A stretch of 64,000 bases of DNA. It comes from Sorex araneus (Eukaryota > Chordata > Mammalia > Eulipotyphla > Soricidae). The notes beneath the pieces were generated by a model. It had not been told where the DNA came from. It searched no databases and was given only the letters and a program-made list of their open reading frames with translations. A program made the position numbers and the translations under genes. The DNA is taken from positions 81,134,599 through 81,198,598 of the forward strand of contig NC_073306.1 in NCBI RefSeq assembly GCF_027595985.1, in the 5' to 3' direction. How positions within the stretch are numbered: position 1 is the first letter of the stretch; every line of letters starts with the position of its first letter. Positions 9,979-20,348 of the stretch are shown here, piece after piece.

Positions 9979-11095
9979 AATTTTATAAAATTTTATAAGG
10001 AATTTTACAAAAACTTTAATATTGTATTGTTTAATATGCACATGTGTATACAGAGATAAATACATTATTTACAGTTAAGTTTTTCTTACTTACATGATTT
10101 AATATTGGAGTTAAAATATATATTTTTTTACTCTTAAAAGTATCTATATTTGAACCTTTAACAGAACAAAATATTTCACATACACCTATGGTGTGTAAAT
10201 AGTCCTTTACTAGCTTTCTAAAGGGGTAAGGGCAGGCTGAAGATCAGAGATGAGAGAAAATGAACCTATTATTCAGTTCACTTAAAGCTACACAATAGGT
10301 ACCTCACTTATTTTTATTATGTTTCAAATTAAAACATTAATAACTTATTTTGAATAAGATTATTCAAATTTGGCAAGAGCCAGATGAGAGAATCCAGAGA
10401 GTTAGGATTATGATTCCACATCTTTTCTGTAAAATCTCTTCATTTCCTTCATGGTTTTAGCCCTTTACCATACAACAAAGTCTCAAAGCAGATTGGTTAA
10501 GTCCGTTGGCTCATTTAGTGGGACATAATCCTGGAGAGTGCTGCAGAGGTCTCCACAAAGCCCCTGCCTCAGAGAGCTCACGTCTGGGAAGGAGCGAGGA
10601 GACACCTCCATGAACCAGCATGGAGAAGGCAGTGACAGCCATGGTGTGTATAGGAGAGCTGATGGATAAATCTGGAAAGCATTGTGCTAAAGGTTACAGG
10701 CACATGAAATGGGACACACACTCCTTAGATAGAATGAACAGGGTTCATACACAAAAACAAGAAAACAACCAAAGTGGCTGGTGTATAGAGAGCAAAAAAA
10801 AAAAGGGGGGAGTAACAAGCTTTAGGAAACAGGTTGTGAACAGACCAACTCAAAAGTTAGAAACTGTGGAAACAATTTGGATATTAAGTGTGATAAGAAA
10901 CAATTACAGACTTTCAACAAGGGAAATGCTATAATTTGATTTCTGTATAAATAAGCAGACCAGGCTATTATGTGATTAGAGATATGTATTAGAGTGAAAG
11001 GGCAAAGATCACTTAAAGAACCAGTGTGGTCGAATGAGGACTGATAGTGGCTGGTTGGGATGGTATGGTCCAAAAACAATATGGTTTTCAGTGGG
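9979..11095. other. Intron stretch with a possible L2-like core
   Basis: It is mostly unique AT-rich sequence. At about 10530-10720 the run CCTCAGAGAGCTCACGTCTG and the following 150 bases recall an ancient L2-type fragment, too diverged to assign. A short A11-G6 tract lies at about 10794-10810. Confidence 0.3.
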
Positions 11096-11098
11096 TAA

Positions 11099-11190
11099 TA
11101 GGGCCAGGGATATCATGCAGATATCATGTACATGCCCTGCAAGTGTAAGGCTCTAAATTCAATCCCTGCCACCACATCCCACCCCTGCCC
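11099..11190 (+). mobile_element. Old SINE head fragment
   Basis: AGGGCCAGGGATATCATGCA, CATGCCCTGCAAGTGTAAGG and AATTCAATCCCTGCCACC form a decayed tRNA-like head. A loosely related tail follows to about 11290. Confidence 0.5.
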
Positions 11191-11299
11191 TGCCCTTGTG
11201 CACACACAGCATGACTATAGTGTCCTCAGCATTACTGGGCCTGAGAAGCTACCCATTGCTGGGCTTAAGCACCATAAGGTCAGACCTGTATGGAGTTAA

Positions 11300-13328
11300 A
11301 ATATTTAAAATCAGCACTCAGGAAAAAATATGGACTGGTTACTATATACACATACTATCTCTTCTGCTTGCCTGCCATGGTGGAAATTGTTTAGTATTCT
11401 CATTTTAATTATTTCTGTACTCTCAAATTTAGCGTTCTGGCTTGACGAGAATATACACATAAGATATACCGATGAACTCCACAGAAATGATGGCAGAATT
11501 CTTGAAAATGCCTTTATACTATCTTAAGTACGGTGGTAAATGAGACTGATAGCCAGAGGATGGGAACGCCAATGTAGGAAGAATGTACAGCTTCTTACCT
11601 GAAGAGGACTGCTTCATCATGTTATGCGTTAAGAGACAGAGTTAAAAAGAAAAAGTAAGAACGTGGAATTTATTTAAATAATACTTAAGGCATTCTTACT
11701 TAGCCATAATAATGAAAAAATTTAACCTTTACAAATAGACTAGATTTTAGTATTTCTCAATATTAATATAGTTAGCATATTCAGTAATGCTGATCAACAA
11801 AGCATTTAGTATTTGGAAAAGGAAAATGACAAGCTATTATATTTAACATAAAGAAGAAAGCAGTGTAGTTAATAAGAAAACAGGAAACTGACATGTTCAT
11901 TGTCTGATGAAGGTAGGTTTTGACAGGAAACAGCAGTTTTTAGCAGCATGATAGTAAAAACTCAAACACCTAAAATATTTAAAAATGATCACAACTATTT
12001 CACATAAAAATTATCACTGACATTTTAAGTAGGGAGTACCTGCATGAATGATTATTCTGTAGTTCCAAAGGAAATTATTTCATTCATCTACTTCAGCAGC
12101 TAAACCACTAAAAGCTAACATAGAAGTTTCTTTTATAAACATGGTTTAAGAGATTTGTAGTTTTCAAATATAACTTAATGAACGAGAGAAATCTATGTTC
12201 AAAAAACATTGGATTGCCTGGGTTACCATCCTCGTGGAGAGAGGTACATGTTCTTTGTATGGTTGATTTCAGCACATTATAGGATACTGGTACCTTGAAA
12301 AAAGATTGAATTTTACAGTTGGTTTTAAAGATTCAATAGGTTCAAGTTCCTGCAATCTCCTAATATGTATGGGTAATACAATTATGAACTCAGTTATTGA
12401 CATAAAGTTTAACAGTTAATAGCACTTTCATGCACATTATTTCAAGTTAAAAAATTTTCCTCCCGTGTGTGATTAGAGGTTGAATTGTGTAGGCAACTCC
12501 GCATTCTACCACTTTCTGAGATTCAAAAGAATAAGAAAGACTATATTGAGTATTTTGAAAGACAATCAATCCACAACAAAGTGGAAAAAAATCATCCACA
12601 CACCAAAAAAACCCCTAACCAAATGAACTTTGATCACTACTAGACAGGGTTTAAACCATTGAAGTGAGTCATGTGATAGCAAGCGAACAGCAAAACAGTT
12701 GCAGTAAGTTTCCAAGACTGAGTCATATCAGATTATAAGAGCTCCTATTTGTACATTTGGGTTTATGTAAACTTTTTAAAACATAAAGCTAGAATGTATT
12801 ATTTAAAAACATACAGTATACAAAAATTTAAATAATTATAGATTATACTCTAAATGGGGAGATGGAAATGAAGGCCAATAATAACATACATTTGTATTTC
12901 TACAACCTAGAGGTTTTACTTTTATTTCTCCTTAGAGTTTGATACGCATTCCTTAAAGAACAGTTTAAGTACTTAGTTTTCAAAATTTAGAACAGATATA
13001 CATGTGCTGTAACAATAGGCTAAATCTATCTCAATGATCAGCTTCTTCAAAAACTGAACTGTATGTATGACAAAGACTAAAAGTAGCCACCAGCACACAA
13101 ACCAAAAGGTTTCCAGTGAATCAGAACAGGAAACCAATAAAAGCAATCAATTACAGGTCATGACTTTTTGATCACTCCATTACCTAGACAAGAACCAAAA
13201 TTCAGAGAGTCCTTAAGAATCAGATTAATTTTTAAAAAATTTAAGGTTCCACAAAAATAATACAAAATAGTTCTGAGAATGTTTTTGGCTTTTGGCTAAA
13301 TGGGTCAAGAGATAAAACCCTTTTAAAA
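11300..13328. other. Long repeat-poor intron stretch
   Basis: About 2 kb has no recognisable SINE or LINE, which is rare in this window. No exon is evident. It may include constrained intronic sequence, but that cannot be shown from one genome. Confidence 0.4.
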
Positions 13329-13337
13329 CAATAGATT

Positions 13338-13589
13338 CTGGACCAGAGAATAGGCCAGTGGGGAGGGCGTTTGCCTTGCACACAGCCCACCTAAGTTCAA
13401 TCCCTGGTATCCCATATGGTCCCCTGAGCACTGCCACGAGTGACTCCTGAGGGCAGAGTCAGGAATAACCCTGAGCATTGCTGGGTGTGACTCAAAAGCC
13501 AAAAACAACAACAACAAAAAACCCCACAAAACACCAAAACCCCTCCTAAACAAACAAAAAAACCACCAAAATCCTCCCTCACAAAAATC
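13338..13589 (+). mobile_element. SOR SINE with long C-interrupted A tail, 9-bp TSD
   Basis: It has a head GGACCAGAGAATAGGCCAGT, a B box AAGTTCAATCCC and a GGGTGTGACTCAAAAGCC end. About 80 bases of A-rich tail are broken by C and T. The duplication CAATAGATT is at 13329-13337 and 13590-13598. Confidence 0.85.
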
Positions 13590-13598
13590 CAATAGATT

Positions 13599-14115
13599 TT
13601 ATTTGAAATGTACAACATGAAATAGTTAATACTCAAATTTTTATAAACAGACACATTCACATGGATAAGTAAAAAAAGGTGGAAAGTTTGGAACTGAAGA
13701 ACTCACATAGTACATATGTCACTAGAGAAAAGAGGTGAAAGAAATAAAAGTCACTTATAAAGAATTCTTCAGTTTTTCCAATACAGTATTGTTTGGTTTA
13801 TCCACTCTTCTAGGGCAAACAAATGAAACTGCCATTTTATTGTTCCTGGCAACTGACACATTTTGTTAAAACTGAGACCATTAATACTACTTAGAATGTA
13901 TCCTAATGTCAATGGTGATGAGGTTAGGAATATATGAGTTTCTATGTAAATTATGACCAATTACAGGAAATAAATCACTTCACACTTGTTTCATTTTGAA
14001 CTTTTAAAGCTACTTCAAAGTACCACATATATGTCATTTGATTTCATTTGCTTCAACTGAAGAGCTGAAGTACTGAAGAAAATTCAATCCTTTAGCAAAA
14101 CATTCTCATGAAAAT
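13599..14115. other. Intron stretch, nothing seen
   Basis: This is AT-rich, non-repetitive sequence with no exon signal. Confidence 0.4.
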
Positions 14116-14275
14116 GGGCTGGAGAGAGAGAAAGCACATGGGGGAAGATGACTGCCTGAATGTGGTCGCCTAGGGGTGATCCCTAGTACCCCATACAGTT
14201 TCTTAAGCTCGGCCAGGAGTGATTCCTGAACACAGAGCCAGAAGTAAGCTCTGAGCACTGCCAAATTTAGTACAA
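14116..14275 (+). mobile_element. Old SOR-related SINE
   Basis: GGGCTGGAGAGAGAGAAAGC and GGAGTGATTCCTGAACACAG are visible. The B box is lost. A GA-rich run follows at 14278-14312. Confidence 0.7.
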
Positions 14276-14317
14276 AAGGAAGGGAAGAGAGGAAGAGGGA
14301 AGGGGGAAAAAAAGGAT

Positions 14318-14370
14318 AAGGTAAAATGAAGTATGGATACATGCTACAACATGGATGAAATCTTGTAAAT
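14318..14370 (+). mobile_element. Ancient L1M fragment
   Basis: ATGAAGTATGGATACATGCT and ACAACATGGATGAAATCTTG match the end of old L1 copies. The same segment recurs diverged at about 16330-16380, so the two may be parts of separate old copies. Confidence 0.5.
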
Positions 14371-14599
14371 AGTAGGGAGAAGAGTGGAGTGGAGAAGAAA
14401 TGATTAAACAAAGTATTACTTTCCTATCTTGATTCAGTTAAGAGAAAATATTCATCTCTACAACTAAGTAATAAATCAATGTCAGCTCATCCAATCACTT
14501 GGCTAAATTTTAAGTCTATAAAAAACCCTACCAATTCAATTATAGACAAAAAACTTCAATGAGATGAGAAAATATCTGAGTAGACATATTAAGTAAAAT

Positions 14600-14615
14600 A
14601 CAAATGTCCAATAAG
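14600..14615. repeat. Left target-site duplication of the young L1
   Basis: ACAAATGTCCAATAAG here is repeated exactly at 16033-16048, flanking the L1 insertion. Confidence 0.95.
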
Positions 14616-15515
14616 ATTGAAGACAAGGTCGGCGAAACCCTCCACGATATTGAAGATAAAGGTATCTTCAAACGTGACACGGAACTAAGCAATCTAGTAA
14701 AAACAGAGATCAACAAATGGGACTACATTAAACTTAAAAGCTTCTGCACCGCAAGAGATACAGTGACCAGAATACAAAGACTATCCACAGAATGGGAAAG
14801 GATATTTACACAATACCCATCAGATAAGGGGTTGAAATCAATGGTATATAAAGCACTGGTTGAACTCTACAAGAAGAAAACATCCAACCCCATCAAAAAA
14901 TGGGGCGAAGAAATGAACAGAAACTTTACCAAGGAAGAAATACGAATGGCCAAAAGGCACATGAAAAAGTGCTCTGCATCACTAATCATCAGAGAGATGC
15001 AGATCAAAACAACTTTGAGATACCACCTCACACCACAGAGACTAGCACACATCCAAAAGAACAAAAGCAACCGCTGTTGGAGAGGATGTGGGGAGAAAGG
15101 GACCCTTCTTCACTGCTGGTGGGAATGCCGACTGGTTCAGCCCTTCTGGAAAACAATATGGACGACTCTCAAAAAATTAGATATTGAATTCCCATTTGAC
15201 CCAGCAATACCACTGCTGGGAATATATCCCAGAGAGGCAAAAAAGTACAATCGAAATGGCATCTGCACATGTATGTTCATCGCAGCACTGTTTACAATAG
15301 CCAGAATCTGGAAAAAACCCGAATGCCCCAGAACGGATGACTGGTTGAGGAAACTTTGGTACATCTATACAATGGAATACTATGCAGCTGTTAGAAAAAA
15401 GGAGGTCAAGAATTTTGTAGTCAAGTGGATGGGCATGAAAAGTTTCATGCTGAGTGAAATGAGTCAGAAGGAGAGAGACAGACATAGAAAGATTGCACTC
15501 ATCTATGGTATATAG
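14604..15515 (+). pseudogene. L1 ORF2 C-terminal fragment, 303 codons, uninterrupted
   Basis: It reads the last part of LINE-1 ORF2p without a stop or frameshift. The cysteine-rich motif is C158-X3-C162-X7-H170-X4-C175. The conserved F-D-P-A-I-P-L-L-G-I-Y-P block follows at about residues 196-210, then W-Y-I-Y-T-M-E-Y-Y-A-A. The endonuclease and reverse-transcriptase domains are absent through 5' truncation, so it cannot mobilise anything. The ATG and the first four codons (M-S-N-K) come from the host target site, not from L1; L1 sequence begins at residue 5. The open frame over about 900 bases points to a recent insertion. It is not expected to be translated as a functional protein. Confidence 0.9.
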
Positions 15516-16032
15516 AATAACAGAGTGGGAGACTAACACCCAAGAACTGTAGAAATAAGTACCAGGAGGTTGACTCCATGGCTTCGAGGCTGGCCTCACG
15601 TTCCGGGGAAAGGTCAACCCAGAGAAGCGATCACCAACTACATTGTAGTCGAAGGCCATGTGGGGGAAGGGAGTTGTGGGCTGAATGAGGGCTAGAGACT
15701 GAGCACAGCGGCCACTCACACCTTTATTGCAAACCACAACAGCTAATTAGAGAGAGAAAACAGAAGGGAATGCCTTGCCACAGTGGCAGGGTGGGGTGGG
15801 GGGGAGATGGGATTGGGGAGGGTGGGAGGGACACTGGGTTTACGGGTGGTGGAGAACGGGCACTGGTGAAGGGATGGGTTCCAAACTTTGTATGAGGGAA
15901 GTATAAGCACAAAAGTGTATAAATCTGTAACTGTACCCTCACGGTGATTCTCTAATTAAAAATAAATAAATTAAAAAAAAAATAAAAAAATAAAGTGGAT
16001 TGTGAGATTAAAAAAAAAAACAAAAAAAAAAA
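14616..16032 (+). mobile_element. Young 5'-truncated LINE-1 with exact 16-bp TSD
   Basis: The insertion consists of the ORF2 C-terminus (to 15515), an L1 3' UTR with a G-rich tract (15785-15840), the shared end CACGGTGATTCTCTAATTAA and an A-rich tail. The tail is split by a 15-base non-A segment at about 15995-16009 (GTGGATTGTGAGATT). The exact duplication on both sides shows ordinary target-primed reverse transcription. It lies antisense to EVI5. Confidence 0.95.
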
Positions 16033-16048
16033 ACAAATGTCCAATAAG

Positions 16049-16376
16049 CATATATAAAATTTCCCAGTATCATTAGTTCTCAGGAGAATACAATCAAAAT
16101 AAAATGGAATTCTCATTGACTAGGATGTTGAAAGAATATCAAGCATCTTTCATACCTAGCTGATGAGAACATAAAATAGTGTCACTGTTTTTAAAAAGAT
16201 ATGGTAATTTGTCAAATGGTTAAACATAGTCATCTATGATGCAGCAATTCCAGTACTAAGAAGTTATTCAAGACCAATGAAAACATATGCTCATGAAGAA
16301 AATTGTACATGAATGGATTAAAAAAAGGTAAGACATAATGAAGTATTGATAAATGCTACAACATGGTTGAAATCTT
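16049..16376 (+). mobile_element. Ancient L1M 3' region, part 1
   Basis: ATGATGCAGCAATTCCAGTA and GATAAATGCTACAACATGGT are decayed L1M sequence. The copy continues after a SINE at 16594-16870. Confidence 0.7.
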
Positions 16377-16389
16377 GAAAATACTATGA

Positions 16390-16580
16390 GTGAGGGCTGG
16401 AGCAATAGCATAGCAGGTAGGGTGTTTGTCTTGCAAGCGACCGACCCGGTTTTGATTCCCAACATCCCAAATGGTCCCCTGAGCTCCGCCAGGGCTAATT
16501 CCTGAGTGCAGAACCAGGAGTAACCCTGTGCATCGCAGGGTGTGAACCAAAAAGCAAAAAAAAAAAAAAAGAAAGAAAAG
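16390..16580 (+). mobile_element. SOR SINE with 13-bp TSD
   Basis: GGGCTGGAGCAATAGCATAG, GGTTTTGATTCCC and GTGTGAACCAAAAAGC plus an A-tail are present. The duplication GAAAATA(C/T)TATGA is at 16377-16389 and 16581-16593. It splits the ancient L1M. Confidence 0.9.
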
Positions 16581-16593
16581 GAAAATATTATGA

Positions 16594-16870
16594 AAGAAGC
16601 CAGACACAATTATAATTCCATTTAAATAAATTGGAAACTCTATAGAGATGGAAAACATAGGTGCCCTAGGGTTCTCTGGGGGAAATGAGTATTAAGTAAT
16701 GATGGAAATGGAATTTTTGAGTGATAAAAATGTTTCAAAAAGACTACTGGTTATCATCATTTTCTCTATCAAATATATATCAAATATATATCAAATTTGA
16801 TAGCATATATCAAAACATACTAAAATCACTGAACTGTATGTGCATTATATCTCAATAAATATAAAATTTG
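16594..16870 (+). mobile_element. Ancient L1M 3' end, part 2
   Basis: AGAAGCCAGACACAATTATA, TCCATTTAAATAAATTGG and the terminal ACTGAACTGTATGTGCATTA then TATCTCAATAAA are typical of the 3' end of old mammalian L1M elements. Confidence 0.85.
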
Positions 16871-16900
16871 CATGTGTTATACACACAGAAGGATGAGGAA

Positions 16901-17144
16901 GGGCTGGAGCAGTAGCACAGCGGGTAGGGTGTTTGCCTTGCATGAGGCTGACTTGGGTTCGATTTCTCCGCCCCTCTCGGAGAGCCCAGCAAGCTACCGA
17001 GAGTATCTCGCCTGCACTGCACGGCAGAGCCTGAAAATCTACCCGTGGCGTATTTGATATGCCAAAAACAGTAACAACAAGTCTCACAATGGAGACGTTA
17101 CTGGTGCAAGCTTGAGGAAATGGATGAGCAATGGGATGACAGTG
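16901..17144 (+). mobile_element. Family B SINE, full length
   Basis: The head GGGCTGGAGCAGTAGCACAG and B box GGGTTCGATTTC lead into the B body: CCCCTCTCGGAGAGCCCAGC, GATATGCCAAAAACAGTAAC, TCTCACAATGGAGACGTTAC and GGGATGACAGTGATACAC. The 3' end has no poly(A). This copy best shows the family layout. Confidence 0.85.
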
Positions 17145-17153
17145 ATACACACA

Positions 17154-18062
17154 TATAAAAAACATAGTTATTTGGTGGGTACACTCCCAAAGACACTACT
17201 GCCAGGTGGAAAACAAATAACTTTCTATTTTTTAGAAATGCAGAAAATGTAACTGAATGAAAAAATTACCAGCAACTAGTTACTACTTCAACAGGAGAAA
17301 AAATGGTGGCTAGCTACTACAGCTTCATTTTAAATAAGCAGAAAATATCTGCAATTTAAAAAGCTGATGTTTAGACTGAAGTACTAAGAAAAGGAGAACA
17401 ATGCATCTAGTATTCACCTTTTTTCAGAAACTAAAATCAACTTCTAATGGGAAAATCATTTCTAAAAAAAACCACATGTATAGTCACAGGATTACACCCT
17501 TTTGTCACTAAGTACAAACTATGCTTTCCAAAGGACAAGGTTAGTATCTTTCTCTTCCTCATTCTGAGGTGCTCACAGGCTGCTTAGTTAAGATTGGGCA
17601 CTTGCAAACCACATGACCTCAGGAATGCTATCTTATCACATCACAGGTTCCTCACACTGACCACAACAACTTAAATCAGACAGCAGCAAAGTAGCACCAA
17701 GTCTTTTTGACACGTATTATTGCTATGGCATTTTCAGCTGTCCAGTTTGTGGGGAGTGAAAATCTGATTATCTCACGTCCAACTGCATCTGTGAGATACT
17801 GTCCATGAAAAGCACATGATTTACTGCACTAGGGACTGCCAACCACAAGTGAAAAAAATTTTAGTTCTTGTAAATCTGTGAATCAGCTATACATCTTTGA
17901 TTAATTCTCTTTAATTGACACTCAGAAAATTTGTGGAGACAATTTTCCAACATCACATGCTTGAAAAGCGGTCAATACTATACATATTGCGTCTTAAAAA
18001 AAAAAAGGAATTTAAAATCTAGTCATTTGATCCAAAAGAAAATATAGCTTTAAAAATGGTGG
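17154..18062. other. Intron stretch, nothing firm
   Basis: No recognised repeat or exon. The part around 17530-17870 looks unique. Confidence 0.4.
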
Positions 18063-18065
18063 GCT

Positions 18066-18255
18066 GGGGCTGGAGACATAGTACAGCAGACAAGGTGCTT
18101 GTCTTGCACATGGAAGACTCGGGTTTGATCCCTGGCACTTCACAGAGTACCTTGAGCTCCTCCAGGAGGGATTCCTGAGCACAGAGTCAGAAGCAAGCCC
18201 TCAGCACAGACAGCCATGGTCCCAAAGCAAATAAACAAACAAACAAGCAAACAAA
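18066..18255 (+). mobile_element. SOR-related SINE with (CAAA)n tail
   Basis: GGGGCTGGAGACATAGTACA, GGGTTTGATCCCTGGC and an AAACAAACAAACAAGCAAAC tail are present. Confidence 0.8.
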
Positions 18256-18325
18256 AGGTTGGCTATTTCAAAACCATGGCACAGCTGATGAAATTGGACT
18301 TTCATGTTTAAAAATACATGGGAAT

Positions 18326-18505
18326 TGGGGTCACAGACATAGTACAGTAGGTAAGATGCTTGCCCTGCATATGTCTGACCTGGGTTCAGTTCCCAGAACC
18401 CTGTATGGTCCCCTGAATCTGCCAGGAGTTGTGAGTGAGGAGTCAGGAGTAAGCCCTGAGCATAGCTGGGTGTGGCCTCCAAACAAAACAAAACATAAAA
18501 ACAAA
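18326..18505 (+). mobile_element. SOR-related SINE
   Basis: CACAGACATAGTACAGTAGG, GGGTTCAGTTCCC, AGCTGGGTGTGGCCTCC and an A-rich tail are visible. Confidence 0.8.
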
Positions 18506-19180
18506 TTTAAAAAAAGAATAGATGAAAATATGTTTTGTATATAAGAACATTTAAGAATCTATAGGATTAAGAAAACAAGTGTGAAGTATAGGGTAGCTTA
18601 TGAATAATAGCAAAGAAAGACTAAATCACATTAAAGGTTCAAATTGACTCTGGAAAGCATAGTTCAGAGGAAAGTTTCAAAGGGATTCTATTATAATTCA
18701 AGTGTAATCAAGGAATGCTTATTTGATGAATTTCCTCTTTCTAAATAATCATTATTTTTTTAATTAAGGAAGTTCTCATGTCTACCAGATCAATCTCCAC
18801 ACTACTGTCAGCACTACACTAGGAAAAAAGGATGAGGGAGAGCTCCTTTCCCTCTTGGGCTCAGCAGTCCCCTTCTCCACTGACTTTCTTTCTTGTACAG
18901 ACCGTTTTCTCTGCAAGTGGTCCTTAAAGCCTCTGCATACGAGGATGTCTCTGCTTCAAATGTCCCTCTAACGCTGCACTGTCCCACTGCCCTTCAATAA
19001 CAGAGTCCTGTGGTCCCCTGTCCAGATTCTCTGACAGGCTTCCAGGTCCCGGAACCGTGTAGTTCTACTACAGCCCTGCCCACAGACTCCTCTCACTACC
19101 ACGATTCCTTAACAACATGGCCGGTGACTGCTACCATCACCTCGCACAGGCCTGGGAGAGATATGACAGAGAGGCCATTC
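18506..19180. other. Intron stretch with an unassigned GC-richer part
   Basis: From about 18780 to 19170 the sequence is pyrimidine-rich and GC-richer than its surroundings, with no known repeat. No open frame with splice sites was seen. Confidence 0.35.
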
Positions 19181-19181
19181 A

Positions 19182-19345
19182 GTGGGCGGGAGAGAGGGCT
19201 CAACTGGCCAAGCATGTGCTTTGTATGTGGGAAGTCCAGGTTTAATCCCCAGCACTGTATGGTTCTCCACGCATCTCTGGGGACAATCTCTGAGCAAAGA
19301 TCCAGAAGTAACCTCCAGCAACACTGGGGGTGACCCAAAATCAAT
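19182..19345 (+). mobile_element. Old SOR-related SINE
   Basis: GAGAGAGGGCTCAACTGGCC, CCAGGTTTAATCCCCAGC and GGGGGTGACCCAAAATC form an old head, B box and tail. Confidence 0.7.
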
Positions 19346-19439
19346 AATAATAGCAACAGTAATAATCATTTTGGTACAGCTGCCTTTGGGATGCAGAAAC
19401 TGAGGGCAAGGCCAGAGAGCTAAAAGATATTCAAATGCT

Positions 19440-19500
19440 CACAGACTGAATAAGCACGCACATGTCCTAAGGTCACAGTTAATCAGTGGCAGAGAAGTTC
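19440..19500 (+). repeat. Possible MIR fragment
   Basis: ATGTCCTAAGGTCACAGTTA and ATCAGTGGCAGAGAAG resemble a MIR segment. Confidence 0.45.
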
Positions 19501-19562
19501 ACTTCTCTAAAGTGGTAATTTCTTAACCATCTGTGTAACAAGGAGAACAAAGACACTCAACG

Positions 19563-19715
19563 AGGCTGGAGAGGGCTTGTCTTGCAACCGGCTGGCCCTG
19601 GATAGATCTCTGGAACCATATACAGTTCCCTGAGCATTGTCAAGAATGATTGCTGAGCACAGAGGCAGGAGTAAGCCATAAGCACCATTAGGTTTGGTCC
19701 ATGTCCTCTCCCCAA
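19563..19715 (+). mobile_element. Old SOR-related SINE
   Basis: GAGGCTGGAGAGGGCTTGTC, a decayed B box and GCACAGAGGCAGGAGTAAGC are visible. Confidence 0.65.
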
Positions 19716-19928
19716 GAAAACCCCCAAACAAAGACTTGAAACTAATTTTATTGATTTAAAAATGCATTATTACTATCAAGAACCTAATGAACTACATGTA
19801 TACCTATGTTCTCTATCTTCAGTTTATAAAATTGTTTTGAAGTACTGTAGTGCAAGGAGAAAGTCAGGTGAAGAGTAGGGATAATTCATCAGCATCAGAA
19901 TAATTCAAGGCATTTAAAAAATTAATAC

Positions 19929-20097
19929 TGGACTGGAGTAATAGTACAGCAGGTAGGGTGTTTGCCTAGCACTCAGCCAACCTGCTTTCAGTCCCCGACG
20001 TCCCATATGGTCCCCCAAGCACCGAGAGGAGTAATTTCTGAGTGCAGAACCAGGAGTAACTCCTGAGCATTACTGGGTGTGACTCAAAAAGAAAAAA
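19929..20097 (+). mobile_element. SOR SINE
   Basis: GGACTGGAGTAATAGTACAG, CGTCCCATATGGTCCCCC and GGGTGTGACTCAAAAAG plus A-tail are present. It is tail-to-tail with the minus-strand SINE at 20145. Confidence 0.85.
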
Positions 20098-20144
20098 AAT
20101 TCATTCTTAAAATGTAAGTGCATGAATGACTCCATCGGATTTTC

Positions 20145-20297
20145 TTTTTTTGTCACACTCAGCGATGCTCAGGGGTTACTCCTGGCTCATGTGCTCATGA
20201 CCGTGCTTGGGGGACCATATGGAATGCTGGGAATTGAACCCAGGTTGGCCAAGTGCAAGGCAAACACCCTACCCGCTGTGCTATCGCTCTGGCCCCG
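20145..20297 (-). mobile_element. SOR SINE with about 13-bp TSD
   Basis: TTTTTTGTCACACTCAGCG, GGGAATTGAACCCAGG and GCTATCGCTCTGGCCCC are present. The duplication TCCAT(C/T)GGATTTT lies at 20131-20143 and 20298-20310. Confidence 0.85.
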
Positions 20298-20348
20298 TCC
20301 ATTGGATTTTCAGCAGTTTGTTAAGTACAGCTTTATATGCATCACTTT

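Noticed and set aside
15177..15737. 186-codon minus-strand frame
   Set aside because: It is the antisense shadow of the L1 ORF2 tail and 3' UTR. The plus strand clearly encodes ORF2p.
16906..16980. tRNA-like A and B boxes, considered as a tRNA gene
   Set aside because: The A box and B box belong to SINE heads. The sequence does not fold to a full cloverleaf, and dozens of copies share it.
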